64,000 bases of DNA from Monocercomonoides exilis (GCA_001643675.2 LSRY02000012.1:498501-562500), one strand, 5' to 3'. Counted from the first letter of the stretch, positions 8,801-17,744 are shown. Numbers and translations are program-made. The notes: generated by a model from the letters alone, not told the origin.

Positions 8801-10945
8801 GGTGGTGGTATCTGTTCCATTTCCTGTGATTTTTGTATCAGATGCGCTGAAGGTCAGTGTCTGAATAGGAGCGAAGATGGAGCTGAGGAGAATGAGTGAA
8901 GCGTCTTTGTAAAAGAATAAGCCATAGAGTGCATACTCAATTGTGGCACATGGATTTTGTTGAGATCTGCCACAGGCATCAACATCTTCTCCACTGTTCG
9001 CAACGATTTTATTCTTGCTGATGAAAGGGAGCCAGCTGTTGTACACGGTGTTGCCAGCTGTTCCTGCATTCCACACTCTGTTGGCGAGGGTTGTTGATCC
9101 ACAATTCTCGAATGGAGATTGAGTGATGCTGCTTCCACTGAAAAACACATCATTTCCTCTTCCATTCGTTGCTGTATTGCCGTCGAAGAAACAGAAAGTG
9201 ATGAATTTTGTTCCACTCATCCAGGAAAATGTTTTGGTGCAGCAAATGCCAGCACCACCAAAAGTGCGCGAATTTGTCAATTTATTATTTATAAACTGAC
9301 ACTCTTCAACAAAAAATTGCTTTGGCTCGTTGATTGGAGGAGCATGGAATGTGAGAGCTCCAGCCACATCTCCACCGGTATTTCCTACGCACTTACATTT
9401 TGAAAACAGGAAATGAAAATTATCAGTTGTGCTATCAAGGACGAAATACCAACCTGTCCCATAAGTAGTAGTTATCGAACAACTTTCAACTATGTTTTGT
9501 GTGAATGTCCGAATAGAATATGATTGTGGATTCCATATCGCAACTGCCCCTCCATGTAATGCTGAACAGCTTGTGAAATTGGATTTTGCGATTTCGATGT
9601 TTAGCAAAAATCTGCAAAATATTGCTCCTCCATGATCATTTGAATGACATTTGTTGAATGAACAAGAAGTGATTGTGAGGTTTGCATTTGTGCATTCAAC
9701 AATAAGCGCACCTCCATGACTTCCACCATTTGTACTTTCCCATGTGCACCACTCGAAGCGATGACTGTTTTGATCGAATGAAGTCAGTCTTCCAAGTTTC
9801 ACTCTTTGAGATTCAGTTCCAACATGTACAACAGCAGCATTTGGTGAAGATCGTGTTTGGTGGAGAAAGGAAGTGTTGAAGGCAGAGAGAGATGTGGATG
9901 GGGTGTTGAGGTTGGGGAGAATGGCACCATCGATGGGGTTGTGGGTGTGGAGGAAGATGGATGAGTGGATGGAAAGGGATGAGTGAAGAGAGAAGGAGGG
10001 GATTGTTTTGGTGTTGGTGGAAGCAAAAGAGGAAGAAGAGGAAGGGATGGTTGAGATGAAAGGATTGAGTGAATGTGAAGGAAGGGATGGAAGAGATCGA
10101 GGGGATTGAGGAGAGGAGATGTTTGAGAAGAGAGTGTTTGAGAGATGGAGATTGAGATGGATTTGGAGGTGGGGATGGGATTGGCGATAATTATGGAGAG
10201 GGGAAGGGGAAGAGGAACTAGAAGGTGAAGGTGAAGGGGAAGGGGAAGAAAAAGAAGAGAATGAGGATGATGATGAGAAAGATGAAGGAGAAGGGGAAAG
10301 GGAAGGAGATGGAGAAGGGGATGGGGAAGAGAGGGCAGAAGGAGAAAAAAGGAAGGGCTGGACGAGGGAGATGAATGAGGAGAAAGAGGAGCGGGAGATG
10401 GAGAAGGAGGTGGGGATTGGGGAGTGGGCATGTGAGAGGAGATTGTTTGGGGTGGAGAAGAGGGGGAAGGAGAGGAAGGCTGGTTGGTGGGTGATGAGGG
10501 AGAAGTTTGTGAGTGCGAGGGAGGCATGGGCAGAGAGGAAGAGGGGGCATTGGTGGTGGTGGTGGTTGTTGAGTGAAGGTGGGTGGATGGTGCAAGTGGA
10601 GGAGCAGATGGAGGCAGCGGAGTGGTGTTGAGTCGTGAGGAGTGGACAACCACCGAGAGGGATGATGCTGAGATGGATCATGCTCAATGAGGTGTTGACG
10701 ATATTAAGACTTGCTTGAATACAGCAAATGCGATTGTCAGATGGTTTTATAACTTTTTCCCTTTCAATGTAAAAATTATAGTCATTCTTTTCTTTTTCAT
10801 CTGAAATGCTTTTCTTGCATTCTTGAATTTCCTCGTTCATTTCTTGTTGAATTTGCCTTTCTGCAATGTCTCTGCCATTCTGACAACTTGCACAAATTAC
10901 AATCAATGAAACAATACTCAATACTGTTTTTATATGGAAGTGCAT
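2858..10945 (-). CDS. Giant secreted right-handed beta-helix membrane protein with degenerate kinase-like cytoplasmic domain
   Basis: One uninterrupted frame of 2,695 residues, ATG at 10945 and TGA at 2858. Residues 1-22 form a signal peptide (basic start, then hydrophobic core ending ICASC). Residues about 170-330 are Ser/Pro low complexity. The ectodomain to about 2260 carries many GGA(I/L/V) turns and short beta strands typical of right-handed beta-helix/Pmp-like proteins. Four Cys modules of form CG(x)5-6PC lie near residues 660, 1035, 1385 and 1765. A single transmembrane helix lies near 2263-2287, followed by a basic and acidic juxtamembrane stretch. The tail (about 2430-2695) resembles a tyrosine-kinase-like C-lobe: RWKAPELL near 2576, then FSIGIMLWE, IPFGEYE and WKRPT. 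I see no glycine loop, VAIK lysine, HRD or DFG, so it is probably a pseudokinase. Likely a single-pass surface receptor or adhesin. Ligand unknown. Confidence 0.8.
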   Translation of the reverse strand: MHFHIKTVLSIVSLIVICASCQNGRDIAERQIQQEMNEEIQECKKSISDEKEKNDYNFYIEREKVIKPSDNRICCIQASLNIVNTSLSMIHLSIIPLGGCPLLTTQHHSAASICSSTCTIHPPSLNNHHHHQCPLFLSAHASLALTNFSLITHQPAFLSFPLFSTPNNLLSHAHSPIPTSFSISRSSFSSFISLVQPFLFSPSALSSPSPSPSPSLSPSPSSFSSSSSFSSFSSPSPSPSPSSSSSPSPLHNYRQSHPHLQIHLNLHLSNTLFSNISSPQSPRSLPSLPSHSLNPFISTIPSSSSSFASTNTKTIPSFSLHSSLSIHSSIFLHTHNPIDGAILPNLNTPSTSLSAFNTSFLHQTRSSPNAAVVHVGTESQRVKLGRLTSFDQNSHRFEWCTWESTNGGSHGGALIVECTNANLTITSCSFNKCHSNDHGGAIFCRFLLNIEIAKSNFTSCSALHGGAVAIWNPQSYSIRTFTQNIVESCSITTTYGTGWYFVLDSTTDNFHFLFSKCKCVGNTGGDVAGALTFHAPPINEPKQFFVEECQFINNKLTNSRTFGGAGICCTKTFSWMSGTKFITFCFFDGNTATNGRGNDVFFSGSSITQSPFENCGSTTLANRVWNAGTAGNTVYNSWLPFISKNKIVANSGEDVDACGRSQQNPCATIEYALYGLFFYKDASLILLSSIFAPIQTLTFSASDTKITGNGTDTTTIASSGIPHPPSSFSSSSSTSLPDSSASSALFQQTQGSLTVSALAIAHNSTNPIIPILFHLSENSPSLNLNTTTITGTTFITIKTPLFFLTAGSLALNHTAIASLALNSQSIFHLTSLTAPLTLDSSNITHITSTASPASCVLSSATSPALSLSLTNCTITNIDSAPQNQQTAANGGCISFASSAPANTFSVSDTTFSTCSVSEDTSSGGRGGALMVEFKDDSEVSESSYSIANIVFSANKASVGRDMYFVCESLVASVNESSFAFIRGITEKDNSVVGHDRTQMFSDWDVDLFIFLEGYTSDTIHVDGKSGVEEMYCGLEKAPCLNVNYGIERLKRTLNIKQEIILRANSSLTGCVDMSGVNVKAKDEEVMEIECQSVMSGSDECIIKSTTLTELKFIGIVVPSSFKRTITSVIESSTQNGKLHMNNCAMSVIGGKQNTIEFSLIKSTGKMVELEFVTISEVKSSDSLFSFSLFSSNVNEGESEGEYRVKLLNCTIKVCNFEGSFTKSPFLMASSVLLESNNFSNIENTGSGEEGGAAKVTLQGNEELVIKSTNASSCSLSSGNGKGGFLYLDCQNCLNEKPFLFDADITFKNNNAAIGKNMFILGKDFNSSVTNDSFHFNYSSMINDSNLFVGSDNFHSNKDLFMFLIPFSSSEIFISSEGFDVARCGSEEEPCQTMWKGMKNMKKEEGNKTIQIKGSTVIQDSFNVSNYQIKKDASMGEEETKAILNFEKAIGNQLEYFIGNDIHLELINIQLQPAFGFDNSAKSIISNKNGDLMIRECSFHSEAGVNNEFNCVFVFVIGGSVEVNDLLMESCNIGNNIFVIHDSGITCHLVNVRMESLNESGGCILSIKKSERGLKINEGVNEECVNIEIEKSFFSGVKRSDNGASIWESTSERKICLVVNESNIAEDKAEMSEKGGAIFFALDASGSMKMIDSTISHCSCNLGKGGGVYLATKERGELNFAFLGMKFSANTARVGNDIFIECFNITSQINETQFQFDLREGHYTRDNAIYGRDECDHQIDTDLIDFVTVFQSDTIIVSSLNGSNERQCGINTFPCNSIDYGLIHLTLDFLSQMFIVDESEIGGEINPKEMSLSSKNRDLCKVEVKTDIEGTREALVTTTGTVSLLRVNFVFDSNFASAHESLISPEGGILEIGNCSFTTKQSNKEGNVILANIPFHLINMEKGELQLDGCTISNLILHESALCLSSQLPSVIYLFEICNSTISHSLIEIIECGQLNMDRLNIENITVEGNEESLISCLSMKKIMQFANCTMGKVSSKITKGKLMKVENCLDVKMDSCIFDENSKERNEQYLNEEVEICKWDGSLVDVVKSSVMMKDTTISNSPEGGITMSGGNLIIEMGLFENNSPSVEKNPSLRRNIICSDSGTLNVISLKGGDGWKDNSSLWMLNDGCSFEGIVSERDSSFFIPVLESVEAKEETDRMKLTFKGMLLVPCNLSFSVVKRNGKEKEIENHDFDSNGFMSEREAEGSVAKNLISSCKDEIEVSMCILFGNSESPSSTNSFILKNRSEPKTNGDENISKGNNNESLLWIVIAIILSVLLVVLIVSIVLAVRWRKVKIENKDLKEIVADTVKKDPKLIEMMTMETSPEEQWRRAEKDIEKKNEERIKKRVYEKSLGHSESSEHLLSESGSTEYILGKDSDKIPEWALEKDEEEEETRKRTPSPSISSTSTTDSDSTFVRREDLCPTTSSMSNLVDAMACSSPHEKLIVDLRDSLFMLLHGRNEKKEMAIGTLQERELTGAQILFWVADGALHSFEDKEDELSSLSNLSPHIVLFSEHMVICIALHSDCTTDTDTSSVSSSSTLVSFSSDCSSSYRNGRDSPLPSSAFEDEEDKRKEFMRWKAPELLINKKMAATKESVVFSIGIMLWECLTLRIPFGEYEGEVAGQKIVNGERPDERGTEKSRMKNVMDTCLSAEAWKRPTIGELKKELIGLFPAGTFIMTMADAIVLEESSEEHEEN
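9880..10645 (-). repeat. Low-complexity Ser/Pro/Leu-rich segment of the beta-helix gene
   Basis: The plus strand is strongly purine-rich here (runs of GGAGA, GGGAA, GAAGG), unlike its AT-rich neighbours. The minus strand reads mainly Ser, Pro, Leu and Phe, including SPSPSPSPS-type runs. More than one minus-strand frame is free of stops, so long alternative open frames appear. A similar GC-richer patch lies at about 8330-8760. These look like simple-sequence expansions inside the gene, not separate genes. Confidence 0.6.
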
Positions 10946-11714
10946 CTCACCATGTAAGTGGATGTTCGAAAAAACAAAATATTTAAATTCTTTTCCCCCA
11001 TATTATTTAATATTAAATGGATATTTTTGGAATAAATATTTTTTTCTTTCAAAATTTTGAACTATTCAACATTTTTGAATGTTTTTTATTAAACAACAAT
11101 GATACGATTTTTCTTGAACACAAACGATTGACTCTTTATGTTTCTTTTGTTAAATCTTTTTGAAACGAATCACAGATTTTTTAACAAAAAAGAAAAAATT
11201 CCACAAATACAAATAATGAAATTTGCCTATCATTAAGGACTCAATTTTTTTTCATTTGAGTTAGATTAAATGATGTCCCTTGTTTATTCTGCTTCAAAAA
11301 ATTGCATATGATTCATCATTGCGCGGAAAAATATTGCACAGATTGAAAAAGTTTAAAAATGAAATGAAAAAATATGAAACCTCAGTCACTATGTTTCTAA
11401 TTCGCTAAATCCATTTTTTGCTTTTTTTAATGCGCATCAATGTCAACAAAAGGTATGTTTAATTAATCACAAATTAAACTAAATCCTTTTACGCTAAATT
11501 TTTTGTTTTAGAATTTTTGAAATAAAATATTGATTCATATTTATTTATTTATAATTTTTTTTTAAAATATTATTAACTGCTGTTTTCGAAAATAAAAAAC
11601 AATTTTATGCTTATAACAGTAAATATTAACCTTGAATGAATAAATAGACTTTTCAAAAATATACCTCAAACTTAAATAAAAGACTAATCGCAACTTTTTT
11701 CACATTTAATAACA
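10946..11714. other. AT-rich spacer between two minus-strand genes
   Basis: This stretch of 769 bp lies upstream of the beta-helix gene and downstream of the aminotransferase gene. It must hold the promoter of the former and the 3' end of the latter. No open frame, RNA gene or repeat was recognised. It is mostly A/T runs. Confidence 0.7.
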
Positions 11715-13237
11715 TTACTCTTTCGGAGCATGAATAACTGCATCAACAATTGCACGAGAAACTCTTTCAACATTTGATGGATTCAGGCCAGCAATTGACA
11801 CTCTACCATTTCCTGTAAGGAATATATGATGCTTCTCTGAAAGATATTTGCATTCCTGGGGTGTAAGTCCAGTAAATGAAAACATTCCGCGCTGTGTTGT
11901 AATATGATCCCATTTCCTCTCCTTTGGAGCCTCTGGAAGCTCTGCTTGAGCTTTTTCGATTCCTTCACGAAGAGCAGTTCTCATCGACTTCAATCTATCT
12001 GTCATTGTTTTAAGATCATTCAGCCAACTCTTATATTTGGTCTCATCTGTTAAAAGTGCAGTGGCAATACGAGCACCGTGTCCTGGTGGATTTGAGTATG
12101 TTGCTCTAATAAACGATGACAATTGCGATGTAACATTTGTTGCAATATCCTTTGACGTGCACTTCAAATGAAGACAACCGCATCTTTCACCATACAATCC
12201 CATGGTCTTTGAAAAAGATTGTGCAACAATAATTGGAAGGCCAAGGGCAAGGAAGTGACGTACAGCTGCAGCATCCAATTCCAAATCTCCAGAAGCATAA
12301 CCTTGATAAGCACAATCAAAGAATGGAATAAGTGGTGATGTTGCTGCTCGAGACTGGAACAAAGAAGCTAATTTTTCCCATTGATCCATCGTCAGATCCA
12401 TTCCAGTTGGGTTATGTGCACAAGGGTGCATCAATATTATTGTGTTAGTTTCGGCCTTGCTTATTGCATCATACATTTGATCAAATAAAACAGAATTTGT
12501 TTTTCTGTCATAGTAAGGATATTTCGTAACAGATATTCCTGCTGCTGCAGCGACATTTGGATGATTTGCTAGAAAATAACAAATATCAAAAACATTAACA
12601 GTTAAGTTTAAATAAATGAGAAAAGAATCAAACGCCATGTTGGGTCAGGAATCATCAAAGTGGTACATCCCAAATGTTTATGTAGGAAACTAAAGCCAAC
12701 ATACAATGCGCCTGTTCCAGAAAGCACTTGAGCAGATGCAATCTGTTTTGTTGAAGGAAAAAAAGTAAATTTATAAATATTTTATTATTTATAAAATGTT
12801 GGCAACAAAAATACAAACGGTTTCGTCTTTCACGCCAAACATCAATTTTTGTGCAGCTGGAAGGAATTCCGGAAGACCTGTGATTTTAAGATATTCATGA
12901 TCAAGAGCAGGTGATTCGGCCATTTCTTTTTCAATCTAAAGCAGATAAACGAAATATTTGACATGTTGCAACGAAGAACTTCTTATAAATGATAAAAATT
13001 AGAATATTGATAGCGTGCCTGACGAACGGTTGGAAGAACCCATGGTTTTCCGTTTTCATCGCGATACGCTCCAACAACAAGACTTATTGGTTTATGATCC
13101 GGTCCAGCCTCAGGATGGTCTGGAGGAAGAGCTTTCCATGCGGCTGTTGCCTTGTTGAATTGATCTACAATTCCAAATACTGCGTCAGGAGGTCCACGTT
13201 CAACTTTGCTGAAGATTTCAAAATTTGGTGTTGCCAT
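11715..13237 (-). CDS. Aspartate aminotransferase (PLP-dependent, class I)
   Basis: Interconverts aspartate and 2-oxoglutarate with oxaloacetate and glutamate. Four exons join in frame: 13019-13237, 12819-12935, 12634-12742, 11715-12568, giving 432 residues, normal for the family. Visible marks are GPPDAVFG, VGAYRDENGKPWVLP, the substrate-site PDPTW, HNPTG, the PLP lysine in SFSKTMGLYGERCG, and the C-terminal GRVSIAGL. The start ATGGCAACACC at 13237 matches the usual N-terminus. An in-frame upstream ATG at 13294 would add a hydrophobic leader (LLLVYCLCALS) but leave only 5 bp to the divergent gene, so it is less likely. No mitochondrial presequence is seen, so a cytosolic place is inferred. 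The first intron (12936-13018) fits best as GC-AG. The others start GTTTG. Confidence 0.96.
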
Positions 13238-13299
13238 TGAAAGTGCACACAAACAATAAACCAACAATAAAGGGTGTAGATCTATTTTGATCATTTTAG
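13238..13299. promoter_or_regulatory. 62-bp divergent intergenic region
   Basis: The aminotransferase gene (minus) and the unrecognised membrane-protein gene (plus) start only 62 bp apart, so they must share or overlap promoter elements. The interval is A/T-rich with AATAA-like and TTTTGATCATTTTAG sequences. No specific element can be named. The claim depends on the aminotransferase start at 13237. Confidence 0.5.
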
Positions 13300-14364
13300 A
13301 TGGAATCAAATACTGAAACAAAAGTGTTAGCGGAACCTCACAACCGTACGCAACGTGCAGAAGATAGAGAAGAGCAATATCATCGTCGCAGACAAAATAA
13401 AGACAGAAAAACACAAAAGCAGGTTAGAGGTTTTATGGAAGCCTTTTCAGGAGCTGGGCTGGATGAAGATCGTCTCGAAAATGTTAGATCAGTAGCCAAT
13501 GCACGTAAAATTGTTGATGCTGGAAGGAAAACTTCAGAAGCTATTTTGAAAGTTAACACGACTGTTAATGGAAAATTGAAAACTCAATCTGATAAACTCA
13601 TTGAAAAGACAGAAGGCAAAATGAAAAAACTTATTGATCTTCCAGATGCACTCATGGTTGGTTTAATGACATTTTCAGTTGCTCTTGAGGCCATGAAAGG
13701 AATGATTAAAAGCGTTGCAGAAGGTTTTGTTGAAGCCGTTATGAAAGTTGCTGGAGGATTATCTGATGCACTACACGAGCGTTATCGTGAAAAATTTGGA
13801 GCAAAGAACGACATTCAAGAAATTGCTATTGCTTTGATTATGTTCTTTGCATTTCTTGTTTCATCAATTTCCCAATTGCTTTCTGGATTTTTCTCAATTT
13901 TGAAAAATACTCTTGTTGAAGTAATTGAAAACTTCTTTGGGGAAGAAATGTCGAAATTCGTCTTTTACATTTGGGATATCCTGTTTCAATTTATACAGAT
14001 TCAAATCATAATGAGTTTGGTGACTCTGAAGCGAGTGATAATAATTGCTATTGTCCTGACAGTATTGTCTTTCTGCCTCAAGATGGACGATATGGATGAG
14101 GATGAATTCGAGACACTGAAAGCTAAAAAGTCAGGTAAAAAGGAAGAGCCAGCATCGTCCACTTCCGATTCTCAACAAGATATAACTTCTTCTGGAATCG
14201 TTGCCACAGAAAGTTCAAATGAGACTCAGCCTACACAAGAAAATCCTCAAACAAGTGAATCAAGTTCTTCTGCAACTGAAAGTCCAGCCACAGAATCAGC
14301 TGCAAGCTCGTCAACTTCCGAAGTTCAAGAGACAGCTGCTCCAACAGAAGCGCATGTTGAATAA
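13300..14364 (+). CDS. Unrecognised membrane protein with acidic Ser-rich tail
   Basis: A single-exon frame of 354 residues that I do not recognise. Residues 1-50 are strongly charged (Arg/Lys/Glu/Gln). Residues 50-170 look helical and amphipathic (repeats like VNGKLKTQSDKLIEKTEGK). Two hydrophobic stretches follow, about 174-205 (IALIMFFAFLVSS) and 222-265 (FYIWDILFQFIQIQIIM, then VIIIAIVLTVLSFCL). They may span or re-enter a membrane. The C-terminal 90 residues are Asp/Glu- then Ser/Thr/Glu-rich and probably disordered. There is no signal peptide, so an internal membrane is likely. It is divergent from aspartate aminotransferase with a 62-bp gap, but that gives no functional clue. Confidence 0.75.
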   Translation: MESNTETKVLAEPHNRTQRAEDREEQYHRRRQNKDRKTQKQVRGFMEAFSGAGLDEDRLENVRSVANARKIVDAGRKTSEAILKVNTTVNGKLKTQSDKLIEKTEGKMKKLIDLPDALMVGLMTFSVALEAMKGMIKSVAEGFVEAVMKVAGGLSDALHERYREKFGAKNDIQEIAIALIMFFAFLVSSISQLLSGFFSILKNTLVEVIENFFGEEMSKFVFYIWDILFQFIQIQIIMSLVTLKRVIIIAIVLTVLSFCLKMDDMDEDEFETLKAKKSGKKEEPASSTSDSQQDITSSGIVATESSNETQPTQENPQTSESSSSATESPATESAASSSTSEVQETAAPTEAHVE

Positions 14365-14529
14365 GTTTTTAGCATATTGTCCTAAGTATTTCATTGATGA
14401 CTGACTTGTTCGTCCAGGTTCTTATTTTTTATAAAATTGTTTTTAACTAATTTTTTAGAGTACTTGTATTTGATTTTTTATGTATTCCTTATCTTTTTAT
14501 CATATAATGTTGTGGGTGAATGTGATCTC

Positions 14530-17500
14530 ATGCACAAGATCTTCTTCAAACACATTCCAGACCCCACTCTTTTTCTTCAACGATTGTTTTTAATTGAAAA
14601 AGCACCACCTCCAGATGTTATGCGTGAGAATATTTCTGTTTGTTCAAAAATTAAGAATAAAATCAAAAATTATAAAAATTTTTATATTATCTGACATATG
14701 ACATTTTAATTCGAATCTTAATTTACTGTTTTTGCGTTAAAATATTAAATTAAATGCGAAATGGTAAACTTCTAGGATGAAGCGCTTCTAAATATAATCA
14801 ACGCACTACGAAATGGTGATCAGTCCCTCCAGCTCAGAGCCTTGAAGAAACTTGCAACTTTGATCCTGATTAGTATGTACTTTTTTTATGCGCAATTGTA
14901 GGCTATCTTGTTTTATCGCTTTATTCAACAGATTCAGATATATTCGATAATATTCTGGAATGTGGTGTTGTTCTTGATGTAGTTAGAATTGCAGTCACCA
15001 AACAATACGATGAAATATATGTTTGATTTTTATCCACCGTTACTTAAAATTAGGAGGATATTTTGAATTAATACAAATATTTTTTATCTTTTCATAATTG
15101 TAATATTTTTAGAAATCATGCATTGATATTCTTAATTTACTTGCTCATAGACTTTCAAGAGCTGCTCTCGTTCATCCAATTACAGATGTGATGAAGCCCA
15201 TTTATAACTTGATGAGAGTTTGCTCCATTTATTCACAAAAAATTATTTTGTTTAATTTTATTCAATTATTTGTTGAAATTGTTTTAAATCACTGTGGTCT
15301 TTTCCAGAGTCCTGATTTGTTGATGCGAATGTCAACAATCAGAACGCAAATTTACATGTTTGCACATTCAAGTTATTACAGAGATTCCCTAATCGAGTCT
15401 GATTTTTTTCGCTCATGGCCGCATCTTCTCTCTTCACCCAACACACCTGCGGATATAAAGGGAGGGCTGATGGAGCTGATGGTTCTTCTTGTTCGGCACT
15501 CCTCTTTTCCACTGAAATCGCTCAGTTTCGTGAGACCTTCACTTGCTGCACTTGCCAACAGCACGTTCAACACCGAAGATGATTTCATCGAGCTCGAAGG
15601 ATCAAACACCGATGTGATGCGCATCCAGCAGGAACGCCAAGACAAGGAGATGCTTGCGAAGGAGGTGCTGCAAACGATGGAGGTTCTCTCCCGCCCAGAC
15701 GACCTGTACGTCCCTCCGCCTAACACATCACCAGCCTCCCCCTCGCTTATTCACGAGCAGGCCCGGAATGCGTTCCAGTGGATGCAGTCGAACGACGGCA
15801 CAGGGAAGCTTGTCCCGCGGCCGCCTCCTCCTCTTTCTGCCAAGCGCGCCTCCGCATCTCAGGTCGTGTTTTCAGTGCGCCCTCGCTCAAAAGCAATGAA
15901 ATTCTCTCGACTGATGACTGGCCCCTCAAAAAACGAGAAGTTTGTTCCTGTCTCACTCACACCACCTCCTTCCATTGCAAATACTCAACCTCCGATTTCT
16001 TCCTTAAGCCCTCTTTCAATACACCACATTTCACTTCCGCTGCGCCAGACGCCGGCTCCCCTCCAACACCCCATTTCACAGCTGGGCCTGCGCATCACAA
16101 GTGCCGAGGGAGCAGATGACTTCAATCCGCTGCTTCCCAACGCCCCAGTGAAAAAGTATCTGGACGAAGGGAAAATCAGAAACGAGCCGCCGAAAGTGAA
16201 GCAGGAGATGCTGCAAGACATCGATCCGCTCAGACTGCGCCTTGCTTTTGACGCCCGGCGCTTTATGGAGTCACCTACGCCGATTCCGCCGGGGTATCGT
16301 GTGAAGAAAGACGATGCACAGAACAGTCCAGATACTGGAGACGGTTACACCATTGTCAACAATGCGGATGAGTCAGATATTCCAGGTCAGTCTCTTCTGC
16401 TTCCTTTGTCTTCTGCTTCTTCTTCTTCTTCACCTTCATCTGGTTTCACTTCATTCCCCAACAAAACCAGCTTTTCATCTTCTGTCCCTTTTGTTCCGCT
16501 CTCAACATCCTCAATGCTTTCCAGCAATCTGCTTCACTCCACAGACTCCAGCTCCACCCAGCTGTTCCCAGCAGACAGCGCAAAAGGCCCCTGTGAAAGT
16601 GACACAGTCACCATCGACTTCTCCTTTGAGCTGCCTTACCCGTACTCAAGTGACCCGTATTCTGTGTCGATCAAAGGGAGGACCATCACTGCGCTCAGAA
16701 ACACGCTTCTTGTTGTCTCCCTCTCTCCAATCATCACAGAGGGCATCTGGGAGATGGAGTTCAGACAGATTGCACCGTCAAGCATTATGTGTATGATGTT
16801 GTGATTTCAAATGGAAATATTAAAATAAAATATTGTTTTTATTTTTTTTGTGCATGTTTTTGTGTGTTAACATCAAATAGGCTATGGCATTGTCGATGCA
16901 GATTACCCAATTCCTCCACAGTATCGCGTGGGGCGTGATTTTTGTATGATGATTATTGATTATGAAAACCTAGATTTTTGTTAAAACTTTGCAATTTTTG
17001 AAACATTCTTGTATTTATGTGTTTTATAATTCTCTTGTTGTGAACATTTTCAGGCAGTGCAGGTTCTTATGCATCACAGTGTGTTTTCTTCAATTCGTTG
17101 TTACTATTCCTTCACAAACATATTTCTTTTCCAAATTATTTTCTTCAATAATAACAATTGAATCACATCAACCCATCCTCCGCTTTCTTCTTCTTCTTTC
17201 TTTTTTACAATCCTTCTAAATTTCTCCAGAGGATATTTCCGTCACAATGGTGCCTGGATTCGCGGCAACAAGCCCTGGGATGAAAAAACAAAGCAGTCAG
17301 TGATTGTGTCTATGGAGCCACTTGACAAGGACGACTGCGACACAACAGCAGAATCTGACACTTTGTTTGGGGATGTCAAACCGAAAAAGAGCACAGCTCG
17401 CTCAACGGCCATATTCTTTCATGACGGGATATGCCAAATCAACTATTTGTCTGGGCTTCCGAAGAGAATACGCTTTTGTGTATGATTCTTTGTGGTAATT

Positions 17501-17744
17501 GAAAAGAATTATTTTTTATTTTTATTTTACTTTAATTTATCTGTTGTTTGTATCTTTCTTCAATTATGATATTTATTGTTTTGTTTTGTCTATTTCTTTT
17601 CCCTCATGAATTGATTTCCAGTTTGGGCTATTTGACAAGCATTCTTCTGTGAACTGCATTTTGAAGTGCCATTCACCTGCCTATGCAAACACGATGCGCA
17701 ACCTCATCACTTCAGACAAAAAGCCACATGTCTGGATATATTGA
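14530..17744 (+). CDS. Nine-exon protein with ARM/HEAT-like N-terminus and SPRY-like C-terminus
   Basis: Exons: 14530-14637, 14776-14872, 14932-15020, 15113-15217, 15308-16790, 16881-16943, 17054-17078, 17230-17479, 17622-17744. All phases agree and give 780 residues. The first 150 residues are helical in the ARM/HEAT style (ALLNIINALRNGDQSLQLRALKKL, split across helices). The centre (about 260-500) is Pro/Ser-rich and disordered. The end has SPRY/B30.2-like traits: YGIVDADYPIPPQYRVG, then GYFRHNGAWIRGNKPW, AIFFHDG, and FGLFDKHSSVNC. A role as a protein-interaction scaffold is inferred. The start is uncertain: the 14530 ATG begins MHKIFFKHIP, while an upstream in-frame extension is AT-rich and hydrophobic and looks like leader. 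Exon 7 is only 25 nt but is needed to restore the SPRY frame. Confidence 0.6.

Noticed and set aside
9799-10653. Minus-strand open frame of 284 residues overlapping the beta-helix N-terminal region
   Set aside because: It arises because the Ser/Pro low-complexity island has no stops in another frame. It has no signal peptide or conserved motif.
13235-13294. Upstream ATG giving aspartate aminotransferase a hydrophobic leader
   Set aside because: The downstream ATG matches the family N-terminus, and the longer form would leave only 5 bp to the divergent start codon.
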